Positions 51,867-60,521 of a DNA stretch of 64,000 nt are shown in pieces. The notes beneath the pieces are model-generated. The model was not told the origin of the DNA. It did not search any database and worked only from the letters and a program-made list of their open reading frames with translations. How positions within the stretch are numbered: the stretch's first letter is position 1; each line of letters starts with the position of its first letter. Origin of the DNA: Halobacillus yeomjeoni (GTDB lineage: Bacteria > Bacillota > Bacilli > Bacillales > Halobacillaceae). The stretch covers positions 1-64,000 of the forward strand of contig NZ_JAIVAI010000006.1 of assembly GCF_020171525.1 (NCBI RefSeq). The letters run 5' to 3'. Position numbers and translations under genes: made by a program.

Positions 51867-52476
51867 AGGTCTCCCTGTCTTTCTTTTCCGAAAGTAAAAG
51901 TTCCCGTTGGTTGGTCAACCTCCCTGAAACCTTCCGATAGCTGAGAGCTTCTTCTAATGCTAGGTCACTTATGCGTTCTTCTTCGTTCAAGTCGGAAATC
52001 GTTCTTGCCACCCGAATCATTTTGATCTGTACCCGGTTACTCAAAGCTTCTTTTGCCGAAATGGTTTGGAGGAATTCTTGTTGTTTTGATGTAAGTGGAC
52101 TGGATTGGATAAGTTCTTTAAAGGCTACACGAGCATTTGAAATCGACCGTCCATATCGGGCGAATTGAATCTTTCTCGCTTTCATTACCCTCATTCGAAT
52201 GGTTTCTGATGTCTCCTCGCCCGACATACTACGGTTCAATTTTTCCGGAACAAGGGTTAGTAGTATGTTGATACGATCGAGTATTGGTCCAGACACTCGG
52301 TTCTGATAGGAACGAATCTGTTGAGTACTGCATGTGCAATATTTATCTATAGCTCCCGCATATCCACATGGACATGGATTCATCTCAGCTAACAAGATGA
52401 ATTTCGCCGGGTATGTAACTGTCGAATGAGCACGGCTGATTGTGACTTGACCATTTTCAAGAGGCTGTCTCAGCAT
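51838..52476 (-). pseudogene. ComM/YifB C-terminal remnant
   Basis: About 212 codons matching only the C-terminal half of ComM/YifB (compare the full gene at 57728-59254): MLRQPLENGQVTISRA, NPCPCGYAG, the CTCS zinc-like motif, GPILDRINILL and the C-terminal Mg-chelatase subdomain. The N-terminal half and Walker A are missing; homology stops at about 52476-52490, after which unrelated AT-rich sequence follows. It is diverged from the full copy, so it is an old remnant rather than a recent duplicate. It lies directly upstream of a RAYT gene. Confidence 0.85.
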
Positions 52477-52581
52477 CGCCGTGAGGATGGATGGATAAAA
52501 AATTAATATGCGGATTGATTAACTTTATTATGCAGAACCTATCATTATTTAACATTACTAAGTTGATTGTCCTTCTTAAAC

Positions 52582-52630
52582 AAAAAAATAATCCACCCAT
52601 AGATACTTTGTCTACCTATTAAGTGGATTA
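52582..52630 (-). terminator. Intrinsic terminator of the zinc-ribbon nuclease gene
   Basis: Minus-strand stem TAATCCAC/GTGGATTA (52589-52596 with 52623-52630) encloses an inner ATAGGTA-type helix and is followed by seven T. It lies 83 bp after the stop codon. Confidence 0.8.
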
Positions 52631-52712
52631 CTCTGATTTCGTTTTTTTAAATTTCACTTTAAGTCTTATCCTCTAGAATAGGTTCTTCACAAGGCTGGAC
52701 TCAAAATAAAGA

Positions 52713-55700
52713 TTATTCTAGCTCATCCTTTAATCTATAAAATCTTTTTTGACCAATTTTCAATTCTTCCATTATTTTTTTATACGGTGTGTTTCCTGAG
52801 AGTAATTTACTGATTTTCTTTTTAAGTTCCTTTTCCTCATTTTCTAGCTTTTTATTTTTCTTACATTTTTCATCATATTGATTTAAATAAGTATTTAAAT
52901 GATCAATTCTCATCTCTTTTGGTTTTCCATCTATCTTGACCCAAACTGTTTCCCTTGGAGTGTTTGCACTGTATTGTTTAGGGCTCCGTTCATTTCGGTC
53001 TTTCATCCATATTTGATTTAATACTTTCGGGTTAATATCATATAAACTGTTCTCTTTAACTTCGTATTTTTCTTCTTCTCTCATTTGTTTTACATAATCA
53101 ACAAACCGCTCCTGATTGCACTCACTACAGAGCCAGTAATGTTCTGACCGAGCCTTTGTATCAACTCGTTGTTTATAAGAGCCATGTGTTTTACAGATCC
53201 AATACACACTTTCCTCACTTGACTTCGTAAGGTTATTATAATCAATACCCATTTCAGCATTCTTTTCATAATCATAAAATTCCGATAAATTATGATGTGT
53301 CATAAAGATATGTTCTATCGGTTTTTCAGGTAGCGATAGCTTATGCAGATATATATAATGATAAATCGTCTTTATTGATCTGTTTAATATTTCAGAGATC
53401 TCCTCAATACTATAATCTTCATTTAGTAGATTTTGAATCACTTCTGGAGAAATTTTTTGAACCTTTGAAATTCTGTTCTCTTTAAGAAGCTTCTCCTTAT
53501 ATTGCTGAAACTCACTATGCGAAAAGCCCATCTTCTGCTTTATTTCCAAAAAGCTCTGGCCGTAATCCCTAAGCTTTTTAAACTGTAATTCCATTTCACT
53601 ATCAAAGTCAAATGGTTGATCTTGAATTTGGTATATTCCGCTCTCAATATATTTTTCATAAACATTATTAATTCTCTTATCCGACACTTTACAATCGTCT
53701 TTAATTTTCTGCTTAGTATGTCCTTTTAAAAAACCATCTATTATTTCTTTCTCTTTTTTCTTAGTTTCTTTATCTCTTTTTTCTTTTCTCTCCAGGCTAT
53801 CTATAATGTTACGAACAGTTGTCGTTCTTTCTTCCCCATTCCACATTACAATAATCTCCTCACTGGAGTTTGCCTTTAAATATTCTGGCCTCATTTCTCC
53901 ATTTTTATCGTACATCCATATATGCAAAATGTCAGGGTGAGTTTCAGCTATGCTATCTGATACCACTTCATATTTAGGTTTATTTTTAAAATAATCAGTT
54001 TTTATCTTTGACATATACGAAGACATACATGATTTACAGCCAATAATCTGTTGAGAATTACACATCGTTTTAATAGGACGTTCATAACTCTCCTTATTAC
54101 ACGTTAAACACTTCCAAAAGACCTTGGTGTTAGACCCTGCTGTAAAAAATTCTGGCCTAAACCCTTCTTTCTTATTCTTTTCGTCGGCCCAATGTTCTTC
54201 TAAGTATGGATGTGTTACAAAAAAATGATTTTCCTTTGGATAAAAAAGATGTTTTTGAATTTCAAAGGCATCTTTCTTAATATCAATTTCATCAAATCGG
54301 TTTTTCACACTTAATAATTCAGGAAAATTACTGCACAAATAATCAAAACTTTTTAAGATACATTCCTTTAAAGAATTAAAATATTCTATTGTTCCAAACC
54401 CACTTTTTGTATAGTGAATATACTGAGTTTCTGTTTCCTTGAATTCTAATCTATCTGACTCCCGAATAATAATCAGATCGATCCCTCTCTTAGTAATTTT
54501 ATGTTTCTTTACGAGATCCGACTCTTCTTTATCCTTGTGATAATATTCACCGTGATACTCAATACCAAATTTAAAATATGGTAAAAAAACATCTATTTCT
54601 AATACATGCGCTTTAGGAATCTCACGATTTAAATCAAAACAAAGCTCCGTTTTTTTTGAAACCAACTTTTTAAAATAGTAGTAAATTGCATGCTGAGGAA
54701 AAGAAACATTTTTGCCTTTCATACAGGTCGGGCAAGCATATCGTTTAACTCGATTTATTGGTGTTGTGTACCATTCCTCATTCTCGCAAACAGGGCAAGT
54801 AAAAAAATACTTTTTATTAACCCCGTGTGAAATCTTAAAAGGATTTACTTCCCCATTTTTTTCGTCACTCCAAGAAATAGCCACCTCAGGATAGCTGTAC
54901 CCAAATGAATTGTGTATACAAATTCTTTGAAGATTACAATATGGACATTTATTTTCATTTAAAGTTTTATTAGAAATTTCTGTATCATAAAAAGGATGAA
55001 GCTCCTCTTCAATACAATTAAACACGGCGATCTGGCTACTACCCTTTGAAAATTTTTCCGGTTCAATGCCTAGCTTTAAATTTAATTCAATGTTCCATTC
55101 TTTTTGAATCAAGTCTGAATTTAAATCTAGAGGTTCAACTTTTTTGTTATTTCGCTTCTTTAGTTCTATCTTTTTCATAAATTCTCGTTCTGTTATTTCT
55201 TTTTCCTTCTCAAATATTTCTTCCCAATTATGAGGTACACCTGCAGAAAATTCATCCCACACGCTATTATAAAAACTTTCCATTTCATCATTTAAAATGG
55301 GATTCCTATTTTTCCTCTTTGTTTTAAAGTGAGGTTTACATGAGTCACAGTAACGAAGCACTTTATAATTTTGAACTTTACATATTTTGCTTTCTTTTTT
55401 ACACCCTGCACAAATAAAAGAAACCTCTTCTTCTGCCCCAATCCCAACATGAAAAGGGGTAAGTTCACCATTTTGTTTGATATCCCAATACTGTGTAAAA
55501 TCTTTTTTTAGATAACCAAAAGAGTTAGTAATACATCTTTTATAATTACCAGCACAATATGGGCAGCCTTGTGTTTCATGAAATAGCTGATAAATTTTCT
55601 TTATATAAGGAGGGTGTGTATTGTTGTTTGGACAAATGAAGATTGCAGACTGCTGGGATCCACTACTATATCTATCAGGAAATATCTCTAATTGACTGTT

Positions 55701-55928
55701 ACTTTCCCAGTCCCAAATTTCATTAACTAATTCTCGGTGGGTCTCAATTATAGGAGTATCCGTTTGCCTAGATTTTAAATTATCCCCTTTATTGAGTAAA
55801 TCTATCAAATAACTTTCCACTATTTTCTTTTCTTGTTTGATATAACTATCCCATTTTATACCTTCTTGATTTTCTAAATAATCTTTAAAAAGATTTCTAT
55901 ATAATTGATCTAATTCCGCTAACTTCAT
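52713..55928 (-). CDS. Large multi-zinc-ribbon protein with Vsr/PD-(D/E)XK-like nuclease and HTH modules
   Basis: 1071 residues, AT-rich gene. About six zinc-ribbon repeats of the DUF4379 kind occur at residues 63-125, 135-197, 270-331, 340-402, 570-634 and 875-937. Two Cys-less versions lie at about 660-710 and 960-1015. Between repeats 4 and 5 is a nuclease-like domain (about 405-535) with LEIDVFLP (Glu444, Asp446), FGIEYHGEYYH (Glu457) and LIIIRESD, as in Vsr/PD-(D/E)XK folds. HTH-like helices occur at about 725-865 and 1035-1071. It would bind and cut DNA; anti-phage or homing roles are inferred. It lies 67 bp after a 126-residue partner gene. Confidence 0.75.
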   Translation of the reverse strand: MKLAELDQLYRNLFKDYLENQEGIKWDSYIKQEKKIVESYLIDLLNKGDNLKSRQTDTPIIETHRELVNEIWDWESNSQLEIFPDRYSSGSQQSAIFICPNNNTHPPYIKKIYQLFHETQGCPYCAGNYKRCITNSFGYLKKDFTQYWDIKQNGELTPFHVGIGAEEEVSFICAGCKKESKICKVQNYKVLRYCDSCKPHFKTKRKNRNPILNDEMESFYNSVWDEFSAGVPHNWEEIFEKEKEITEREFMKKIELKKRNNKKVEPLDLNSDLIQKEWNIELNLKLGIEPEKFSKGSSQIAVFNCIEEELHPFYDTEISNKTLNENKCPYCNLQRICIHNSFGYSYPEVAISWSDEKNGEVNPFKISHGVNKKYFFTCPVCENEEWYTTPINRVKRYACPTCMKGKNVSFPQHAIYYYFKKLVSKKTELCFDLNREIPKAHVLEIDVFLPYFKFGIEYHGEYYHKDKEESDLVKKHKITKRGIDLIIIRESDRLEFKETETQYIHYTKSGFGTIEYFNSLKECILKSFDYLCSNFPELLSVKNRFDEIDIKKDAFEIQKHLFYPKENHFFVTHPYLEEHWADEKNKKEGFRPEFFTAGSNTKVFWKCLTCNKESYERPIKTMCNSQQIIGCKSCMSSYMSKIKTDYFKNKPKYEVVSDSIAETHPDILHIWMYDKNGEMRPEYLKANSSEEIIVMWNGEERTTTVRNIIDSLERKEKRDKETKKKEKEIIDGFLKGHTKQKIKDDCKVSDKRINNVYEKYIESGIYQIQDQPFDFDSEMELQFKKLRDYGQSFLEIKQKMGFSHSEFQQYKEKLLKENRISKVQKISPEVIQNLLNEDYSIEEISEILNRSIKTIYHYIYLHKLSLPEKPIEHIFMTHHNLSEFYDYEKNAEMGIDYNNLTKSSEESVYWICKTHGSYKQRVDTKARSEHYWLCSECNQERFVDYVKQMREEEKYEVKENSLYDINPKVLNQIWMKDRNERSPKQYSANTPRETVWVKIDGKPKEMRIDHLNTYLNQYDEKCKKNKKLENEEKELKKKISKLLSGNTPYKKIMEELKIGQKRFYRLKDELE

Positions 55929-55995
55929 TATCCCTTAACCACCTGCTATTAAAGATTTCTATTGAATCTCATCCGTCATTTACTACCATACATTA

Positions 55996-56376
55996 TTATT
56001 CTACAAATGTTTTATAAAACCTACGTTTCTCACTGATTAATTTACGCTTTACTGCTAGTTGAAGTAACTGATCTAACGCTTTATAAGAAATTATATTTGC
56101 TTCTTGCGTAACTGGGACTCTACCCAAGATACGTTTGAAATCTGATTCAAATATTGGTGGGGGATTTACTGTATCTTTAAAAGCCACATCGCAAATAACA
56201 TAATTAGAATATTTTCTAGACCTTCTTCGATAATCAACTAGTGCTCTACTTTCTGTTCTTTGTGAGAATCCTGACAACTCTCTAGGCAATGGAGGATTTT
56301 CTGGAACCACGCAATTTTTTGGAATATGAAAATTCCTATTTTTATACCATTTTGCTGCATCCGAATGGTTTTTCAT
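55996..56376 (-). CDS. Small protein upstream of the zinc-ribbon nuclease
   Basis: 126 residues, basic and aromatic-rich (KWYKNRNFHIPKNCV, PPLPRELSGFSQRTESR, YRRRSRKYSNYVICDVAF). No family is recognised. The region after residue 80 has a helix-rich segment (SYKALDQLLQLAVKRKLISEKRRFYKTFVE) resembling a small DNA-binding or winged-helix tail. The ribosome site is moderate (AAGGAGAT before ATG 56376). Its position and strand suggest cotranscription with the nuclease gene. Confidence 0.6.
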   Translation of the reverse strand: MKNHSDAAKWYKNRNFHIPKNCVVPENPPLPRELSGFSQRTESRALVDYRRRSRKYSNYVICDVAFKDTVNPPPIFESDFKRILGRVPVTQEANIISYKALDQLLQLAVKRKLISEKRRFYKTFVE

Positions 56377-56860
56377 TATCTCCTTAACACATAGAACGGC
56401 TGTAAGCTTCCAATGGCTTTTGTTAATTTTTACTCCGAAATTACTTTTTCTCGTAATATATACAACTATGTCACCTTTCCTTAGTTTAGGAGCAAATTTT
56501 GATGCTCGACATAATCAAGTTATACTGGGATGCTCATTTTCTAGACTCGGTTCTCGCCTAACTGAACTATCTAAGAATGGATGCAGATTATACTTACTTA
56601 CCGCTTTTCGACCTGTTGCATTAAAACATAGCGGTGTATATGATACTAAATAAATAGTTGTCAATAATAAGCCCCCCTTATTTTTAAAAACGTTTATTCT
56701 ACTTTATTAGTGGTTATAAAACTTAAATTAAAAACACCAGGTATCTGTATAAAGATTGTACGATCACCTGGTTGTTTCTCATATTCTTGTAAGCCCTTCT
56801 GCTTTCATCCACTAAACTTACTAGCCTCAAGCTTCCCTTTCTTCACTGTTAAAGACAGAA
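56377..56860. other. Intergenic region with a terminator-like hairpin
   Basis: No supported gene. A stem ACCAGGT/ACCTGGT near 56733-56776 followed by T on the minus strand probably ends the small membrane-protein operon. The rest is AT-rich promoter-like sequence for the nuclease operon. Confidence 0.5.
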
Positions 56861-57133
56861 TTAAGAATAATAGCCAATGAACAAAAAGAATAATACAACT
56901 GTAGCTGCAACAGCTAAGTTTAAGACTAAGACCCCAAATGTTTTTATTGCAGAGTTTGCCAAAATATAAATGAGTGCTAACGATAAAATCCCTTTCCATA
57001 CATATGTGAGTTTAGTATTCTCGTCACGAAAAATTGATAAACATAGGTGGTATAACACATAACCGAATACAGCCGTTGCAATAAGAAGTAATAATAAAGG
57101 TACACCCAAGTTACATACTAGATCATACGACAT
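56861..57133 (-). CDS. Small three-segment membrane protein
   Basis: 90 residues with three hydrophobic segments (about 8-28, 45-62 and 66-86) and a short charged loop (FRDENTKLTYVWKG). No family recognised. It starts 5 bp after the 63-residue gene upstream, so the two form a pair inside the accessory island. Confidence 0.6.
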   Translation of the reverse strand: MSYDLVCNLGVPLLLLLIATAVFGYVLYHLCLSIFRDENTKLTYVWKGILSLALIYILANSAIKTFGVLVLNLAVAATVVLFFLFIGYYS

Positions 57134-57138
57134 TTCAT

Positions 57139-57330
57139 TTAGTTCATAGGGTTTATCAAATGCTTCAAGAAAGATGGCAGAAATAGATGACCCATACTAT
57201 TGGCCATCTCAGAAGATAACTCACCGGCAGCTTTCCCCTGAATAGGTGTAGTTAAATAGTCTGCCCTTACATGAAACCCTAAAGCTGCCAGTATACCAAA
57301 AATCATAATGCCCAACTTCCAATTACCCAT
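57139..57330 (-). CDS. Small membrane-anchored protein
   Basis: 63 residues from ATG 57330, preferred because AAGGAGG lies 8 nt upstream; the longer frame to 57438 lacks a site. It has one N-terminal membrane segment (MGNWKLGIMIFGILAALGF) and an amphipathic polar tail. It is first of a two-gene unit with the 90-residue membrane protein. No family recognised. Confidence 0.6.
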   Translation of the reverse strand: MGNWKLGIMIFGILAALGFHVRADYLTTPIQGKAAGELSSEMANSMGHLFLPSFLKHLINPMN

Positions 57331-57488
57331 ATCCATTTCCTCCTTTTTTCTAGCCCTCCTTGTACTATTCTTATTGATTTTTTTGAAAAGTAGGACAAAT
57401 ATTTGTAATAAAAAGGAAAATACACTTGAATGAGACAAACATAAGCCCGCATATGTTTAACTGAGGTGAGGGTGATGACAACTTTAAC

Positions 57489-57514
57489 AGTGCCTGACCC
57501 CCATTGCATTAAAG
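57489..57514 (+). repeat. Left terminal inverted repeat of the ComM-RAYT unit
   Basis: The 26 bp include GTGCCTGACCCCCAT and TTAAAG. 22 of 26 positions match the reverse complement of 60133-60158. GTGCCTGACCCC is the kind of short GC-rich repeat often found beside Firmicute RAYT genes. Confidence 0.8.
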
Positions 57515-57616
57515 TTTTAAGTCATAAAACGAAGTAACGACCCTAGAAAACTATTTACAGAATCTTTCCATTACAATTTCTTTGCTATACTTAGTAACGT
57601 TAAAGGCCTTACATAG

Positions 57617-57654
57617 AAAAAAAAGAGCGGTCTACCTTAAAAGATAGACCGCTC
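57617..57654 (-). terminator. Intrinsic terminator after ComM/YifB
   Basis: Minus-strand stem GAGCGGTCTA/TAGACCGCTC (57625-57634 with 57645-57654) is followed by eight T. Confidence 0.92.
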
Positions 57655-57727
57655 CTTTATACTTATTGAAAAATCTTCGCAACGTCTACAACCTTCTGCG
57701 ATTAATACACCATAAAATCATTTCATT

Positions 57728-59254
57728 CTATCTATACACATTATCAACTAGAGTCACATGACCAACACGAAATTGAATTGCTTCATTTAAAGCTGCTATG
57801 GAAATTCCTTCTTCACCATTCAAATCTGCTATTATTCTCGCCGTTCGGAGAATATTCACTTGAACACGGTTACTATAGTGATATTTCATGCTCCATTCTT
57901 GAAGTCTTTCTTTTAGCTCTTCAAGAATGGGAGAATTATCGAGTAAACGATCATAAGAAACTTGACTATTCAAAATTTCTTCGTTGTATCGCTCATATTG
58001 CATTTTCCTTGCATCAGTTATTTTTGCTTTCATATCCACCGATGTCCATTTCTCATATTTTTCTTCTAAGTTTACTGGAGTCAAACGTAGCATAATGTCG
58101 ATCCGATCCAATATGGGTCCTGATAATCGCTGTTGGTAACTATGGATTTGTTTCGTTGTACATGTGCAATATTTATCTTTAGCTCCGTGATAACCACATG
58201 GACAGGGGTTTGTCGCTCCAATCAAAATGAAGCGCGCCGGGTATGTAACCGTTCCACTAACACGACTGATTGTAACCTTTCCAGTTTCCAAAGGTTGGCG
58301 CAGCATATCTAACGTCTTTTTAGGAAATTCGGCCATTTCATCTAGAAAAAGCCCACCGCCGTGAGCGAGTAAGACCTCTCCTGGACGAGGAGTCGCACCT
58401 CCACCAATTAAAGAAACAGAAGATGCAGAATGATGCGGATGTCGAAATGGAGCAACACCTGTAATAGTTTTTGTTTCATGAGCTAGCTGATATAAACTGT
58501 AGCTATCAATCATAGTTCTTTCCGTCATTTCAGGCAATATAGATGGAAAAGCTGTAGCCAACATACTCTTTCCACATCCAGGAGGACCGCTCATTAACAC
58601 ATGATGACCGCCTGTTGCTGCAACCATGAGTCCCCGCTTCGCTACTGCATGACCAACAATCTCGGAAAAATCGAGTGAATAACCATGCTTTTCAAAGGGA
58701 GTTTCATTTACTGTGGAAGGTACGAAAGACCATTTCAATTGTCCTGTTCCATTTAAATGATCCATGACCTCTTGAAGGTGATGGACTGGTTTCAGAAAAG
58801 AAATATCCTGAAGATAATCCAAGCCTCCCATTTCAGCAGGAACATATACAGAAGAAAACCCCAGTGCTTTGGCCTGCATTACAGCAGCTAACATTCCTTC
58901 TGTTTCATGGATGGATCCATCCAGTGACAACGTTCCTACAAAGGCAGTACTTGGCTTGACATCTCCAACCAATTGATGCGTTTCTTTTAACATAGCAATC
59001 GCCATAGCTAAATCTGCCATTGGACCATTCTTTTTCTGTTCAGTCGGAGACAAAAGAAGTATCATGTGTCTTCCCGAAACATCAGCACCCACAGAATGAA
59101 GAGCTCCTTTCAAACGATCTTTCGATTCTTTGATGGATGCATCTGGGAGACCAATGACAGATATCTGTTCCACTCCGCTCAACGACTGGGCCTCCGCTCC
59201 AACGACATACCCTTCAAGACCCTTGAGGCCGATACTCTTCACAATAGTTGTCAA
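57728..59254 (-). CDS. comM: ComM/YifB family AAA+ ATPase (Mg-chelatase-like)
   Basis: 508 residues from TTG 59254, which has GGGAGGAG upstream; the frame is open to 59314. In order: an N-terminal Lon-protease-like domain (VIGLPDASIKESKDRLKGAL), Walker A (GPPGCGKS, about residue 214), Walker B (GGGLFLDEMAEF), the zinc-like CPCGYHG...CTCTTKQ segment, and the C-terminal Mg_chelatase lid. ComM is a branch-migration helicase in natural transformation. Here the gene overlaps a RAYT gene by 41 bp and lies inside inverted repeats, so it may be a mobile version rather than the core comM. A truncated paralogue is at 51838. Confidence 0.9.
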   Translation of the reverse strand: MTTIVKSIGLKGLEGYVVGAEAQSLSGVEQISVIGLPDASIKESKDRLKGALHSVGADVSGRHMILLLSPTEQKKNGPMADLAMAIAMLKETHQLVGDVKPSTAFVGTLSLDGSIHETEGMLAAVMQAKALGFSSVYVPAEMGGLDYLQDISFLKPVHHLQEVMDHLNGTGQLKWSFVPSTVNETPFEKHGYSLDFSEIVGHAVAKRGLMVAATGGHHVLMSGPPGCGKSMLATAFPSILPEMTERTMIDSYSLYQLAHETKTITGVAPFRHPHHSASSVSLIGGGATPRPGEVLLAHGGGLFLDEMAEFPKKTLDMLRQPLETGKVTISRVSGTVTYPARFILIGATNPCPCGYHGAKDKYCTCTTKQIHSYQQRLSGPILDRIDIMLRLTPVNLEEKYEKWTSVDMKAKITDARKMQYERYNEEILNSQVSYDRLLDNSPILEELKERLQEWSMKYHYSNRVQVNILRTARIIADLNGEEGISIAALNEAIQFRVGHVTLVDNVYR

Positions 59255-59798
59255 ATGCCACTCCTCCCTTTTCAATGATATATGCTTCATAACGCTTTCT
59301 TTTAGGTTCTTCAAAACAATCTAGTAAAGCTTTGGTATAAACAATTGATCCTTCACCCTCACTTAAGTACTGTCTGTAACTACTCCATACATAACGATCA
59401 GGAAGCAAACACATCCTCGCTGTAACAGGATTGAGGTGGATGTATTTACTCGCTGCCAAAAAATATGGTCGTGTCTGAATCATCTTGGAATAATAGCGTC
59501 CCTGAAAAACATGACCATGGAGTTTATGGCGTTTATTGAAATGCTTTGCATAACGGAATTGGATGAATTTCATTATGTCACCCGGGGGATGTTGAAGAAC
59601 TTCAATAAGGAGATGGACGTGATTAGTCATTAAGCAATATGCGTGGAGGATAAAAGGGGTTTCTTCCTTGCAGAGCTGGATAAAATCCAAATAAGCCTTG
59701 AAATCAAGATCATCATAAAATAAATCTGTCCCACGATTTCCTCTAGCAGTAATGTGAAACCGAGCTCCAGGAAACCAGGATCGAGGTTTTCTAGACAT
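59214..59798 (-). CDS. Y1 (HUH) transposase of the RAYT family
   Basis: 194 residues from ATG 59798 (AGGAGGT 7 nt upstream). HUH motif in CLMTNHVHLLIE, with the Tyr helix region around RPYFLAASKYIHLNPVTARM. It is shorter than the copy at 51087 and lacks the C-terminal HTH. The gene precedes and overlaps comM, and the pair is bounded by the repeats at 57489 and 60133, presumably its substrates. Confidence 0.9.
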   Translation of the reverse strand: MSRKPRSWFPGARFHITARGNRGTDLFYDDLDFKAYLDFIQLCKEETPFILHAYCLMTNHVHLLIEVLQHPPGDIMKFIQFRYAKHFNKRHKLHGHVFQGRYYSKMIQTRPYFLAASKYIHLNPVTARMCLLPDRYVWSSYRQYLSEGEGSIVYTKALLDCFEEPKRKRYEAYIIEKGGVAFDNYCEEYRPQGS

Positions 59799-59891
59799 AA
59801 CCTCCACCTCCTATTTGGATTGAGTAAAGTATAATAAAACTTAATTAAATTATCGAACATATATATTTTAATTTTGAATGCTATCAGTGTA

Positions 59892-60077
59892 TTAAAAAAG
59901 CATTGATTCTTTCCCGATAGGGGCAATTCCATTCCATCTCTTATTACCAAATTTAAATTTTCTATAGATGAGTTGGAGAATAGGCCGTTTCCATAAGCGA
60001 AGTAACCTTTCATAAAAAGCAGCCCAACTTCTCATTCCTATAAATCCCAAACTATTATCATGCTCAATAGTGAGCAT
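59892..60077 (-). CDS. Possible small open frame between RAYT and the right inverted repeat
   Basis: 61 codons with coding-like composition (IGMRSWAAFYERLLRLWKRPI...KFGNKRWNG) but no convincing ribosome site. Its 5' end includes a short CATGCTCA...TGAGCATG hairpin. It may be a remnant of a larger gene. No function can be given. Confidence 0.3.
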   Translation of the reverse strand: MLTIEHDNSLGFIGMRSWAAFYERLLRLWKRPILQLIYRKFKFGNKRWNGIAPIGKESMLF

Positions 60078-60132
60078 GATGTTTTAAAGAAAGGCCTTAT
60101 TACTGAAAAGCCTCTCCTTATTTACTTTATCG

Positions 60133-60158
60133 CTTTAACGTTATGGGGGTCAGGCACC
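60133..60158 (-). repeat. Right terminal inverted repeat of the ComM-RAYT unit
   Basis: Reverse complement matches 57489-57514 at 22 of 26 positions. Its GGTGCCTGA end encodes the last two residues and stop codon of the gene at 60150. Confidence 0.8.
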
Positions 60159-60521
60159 GATTTTGATTGCCGCAAGCATTTGTTCAACAAAAGGCGCTAC
60201 CCTTTTTAATTGGCGTACCTCGGCTGAGTCTGATTCCAGTTCATAGCAAAACCCCAGTATTTTGTCCCTTAGGTCAATCACAATAAAGGGACAAAATACA
60301 CCTGTTGACTCTGCATTCTTCTGCATCTTAATTAATTCACTTTTTATCATGGAGTAGCTCCTGTTTATTTCCTCAAAAACCTGAACTTCTCCTAGATTTG
60401 TTGAACCCTCGCTAATGATCAGCTGCTGCAAGTATTGCTTTATATCAACAGGTGGACTTACATGATTAAAATGTTGACTAACCAATTTAGCAACCGATAT
60501 TGGAGTAATCTTATTCATCAT
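60150..60521 (-). pseudogene. Hypothetical protein, probably truncated by the mobile unit
   Basis: About 123 codons (MNKITPISVAKLVSQHFNHVSPPVDIKQYL...). The N-terminal part faintly resembles the start of IrrE/ImmA-type proteins, but no metalloprotease motif follows. The last codons, Gly-Ala-stop, are contributed by the terminal repeat GGTGCCTGA, so the native C-terminus is lost. The start ATG (60518 or 60521) overlaps the stop codon of the gene upstream. Function unknown. Confidence 0.5.

Larger units (their letters stand above)
57489..60158. mobile_element. Putative mobile unit carrying ComM/YifB and a RAYT transposase
   Basis: A 2670-bp segment is bounded by 26-bp inverted repeats (57489-57514 and 60133-60158). 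It contains a full ComM/YifB gene and a Y1 transposase gene, overlapping on the minus strand, with a strong terminator. The right repeat supplies the stop codon of the gene at 60150-60521, which supports insertion. No target duplication is expected for an HUH-type element. Confidence 0.65.

Noticed and set aside
51838-52476. ComM remnant as a functional short gene
   Set aside because: It lacks the N-terminal domain and Walker A motif, and has no ribosome site at its first ATG.
52713-55928. Large zinc protein as a primase or topoisomerase because of its Cys repeats
   Set aside because: No Toprim or polymerase motifs are visible; the repeat spacing and W/H pattern fit DUF4379-like ribbons and the only enzymatic core is nuclease-like.
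57303-57509. 68-codon frame reading out of the left inverted repeat
   Set aside because: It overlaps the better-supported 63-residue gene, has no Shine-Dalgarno, and begins inside the repeat.
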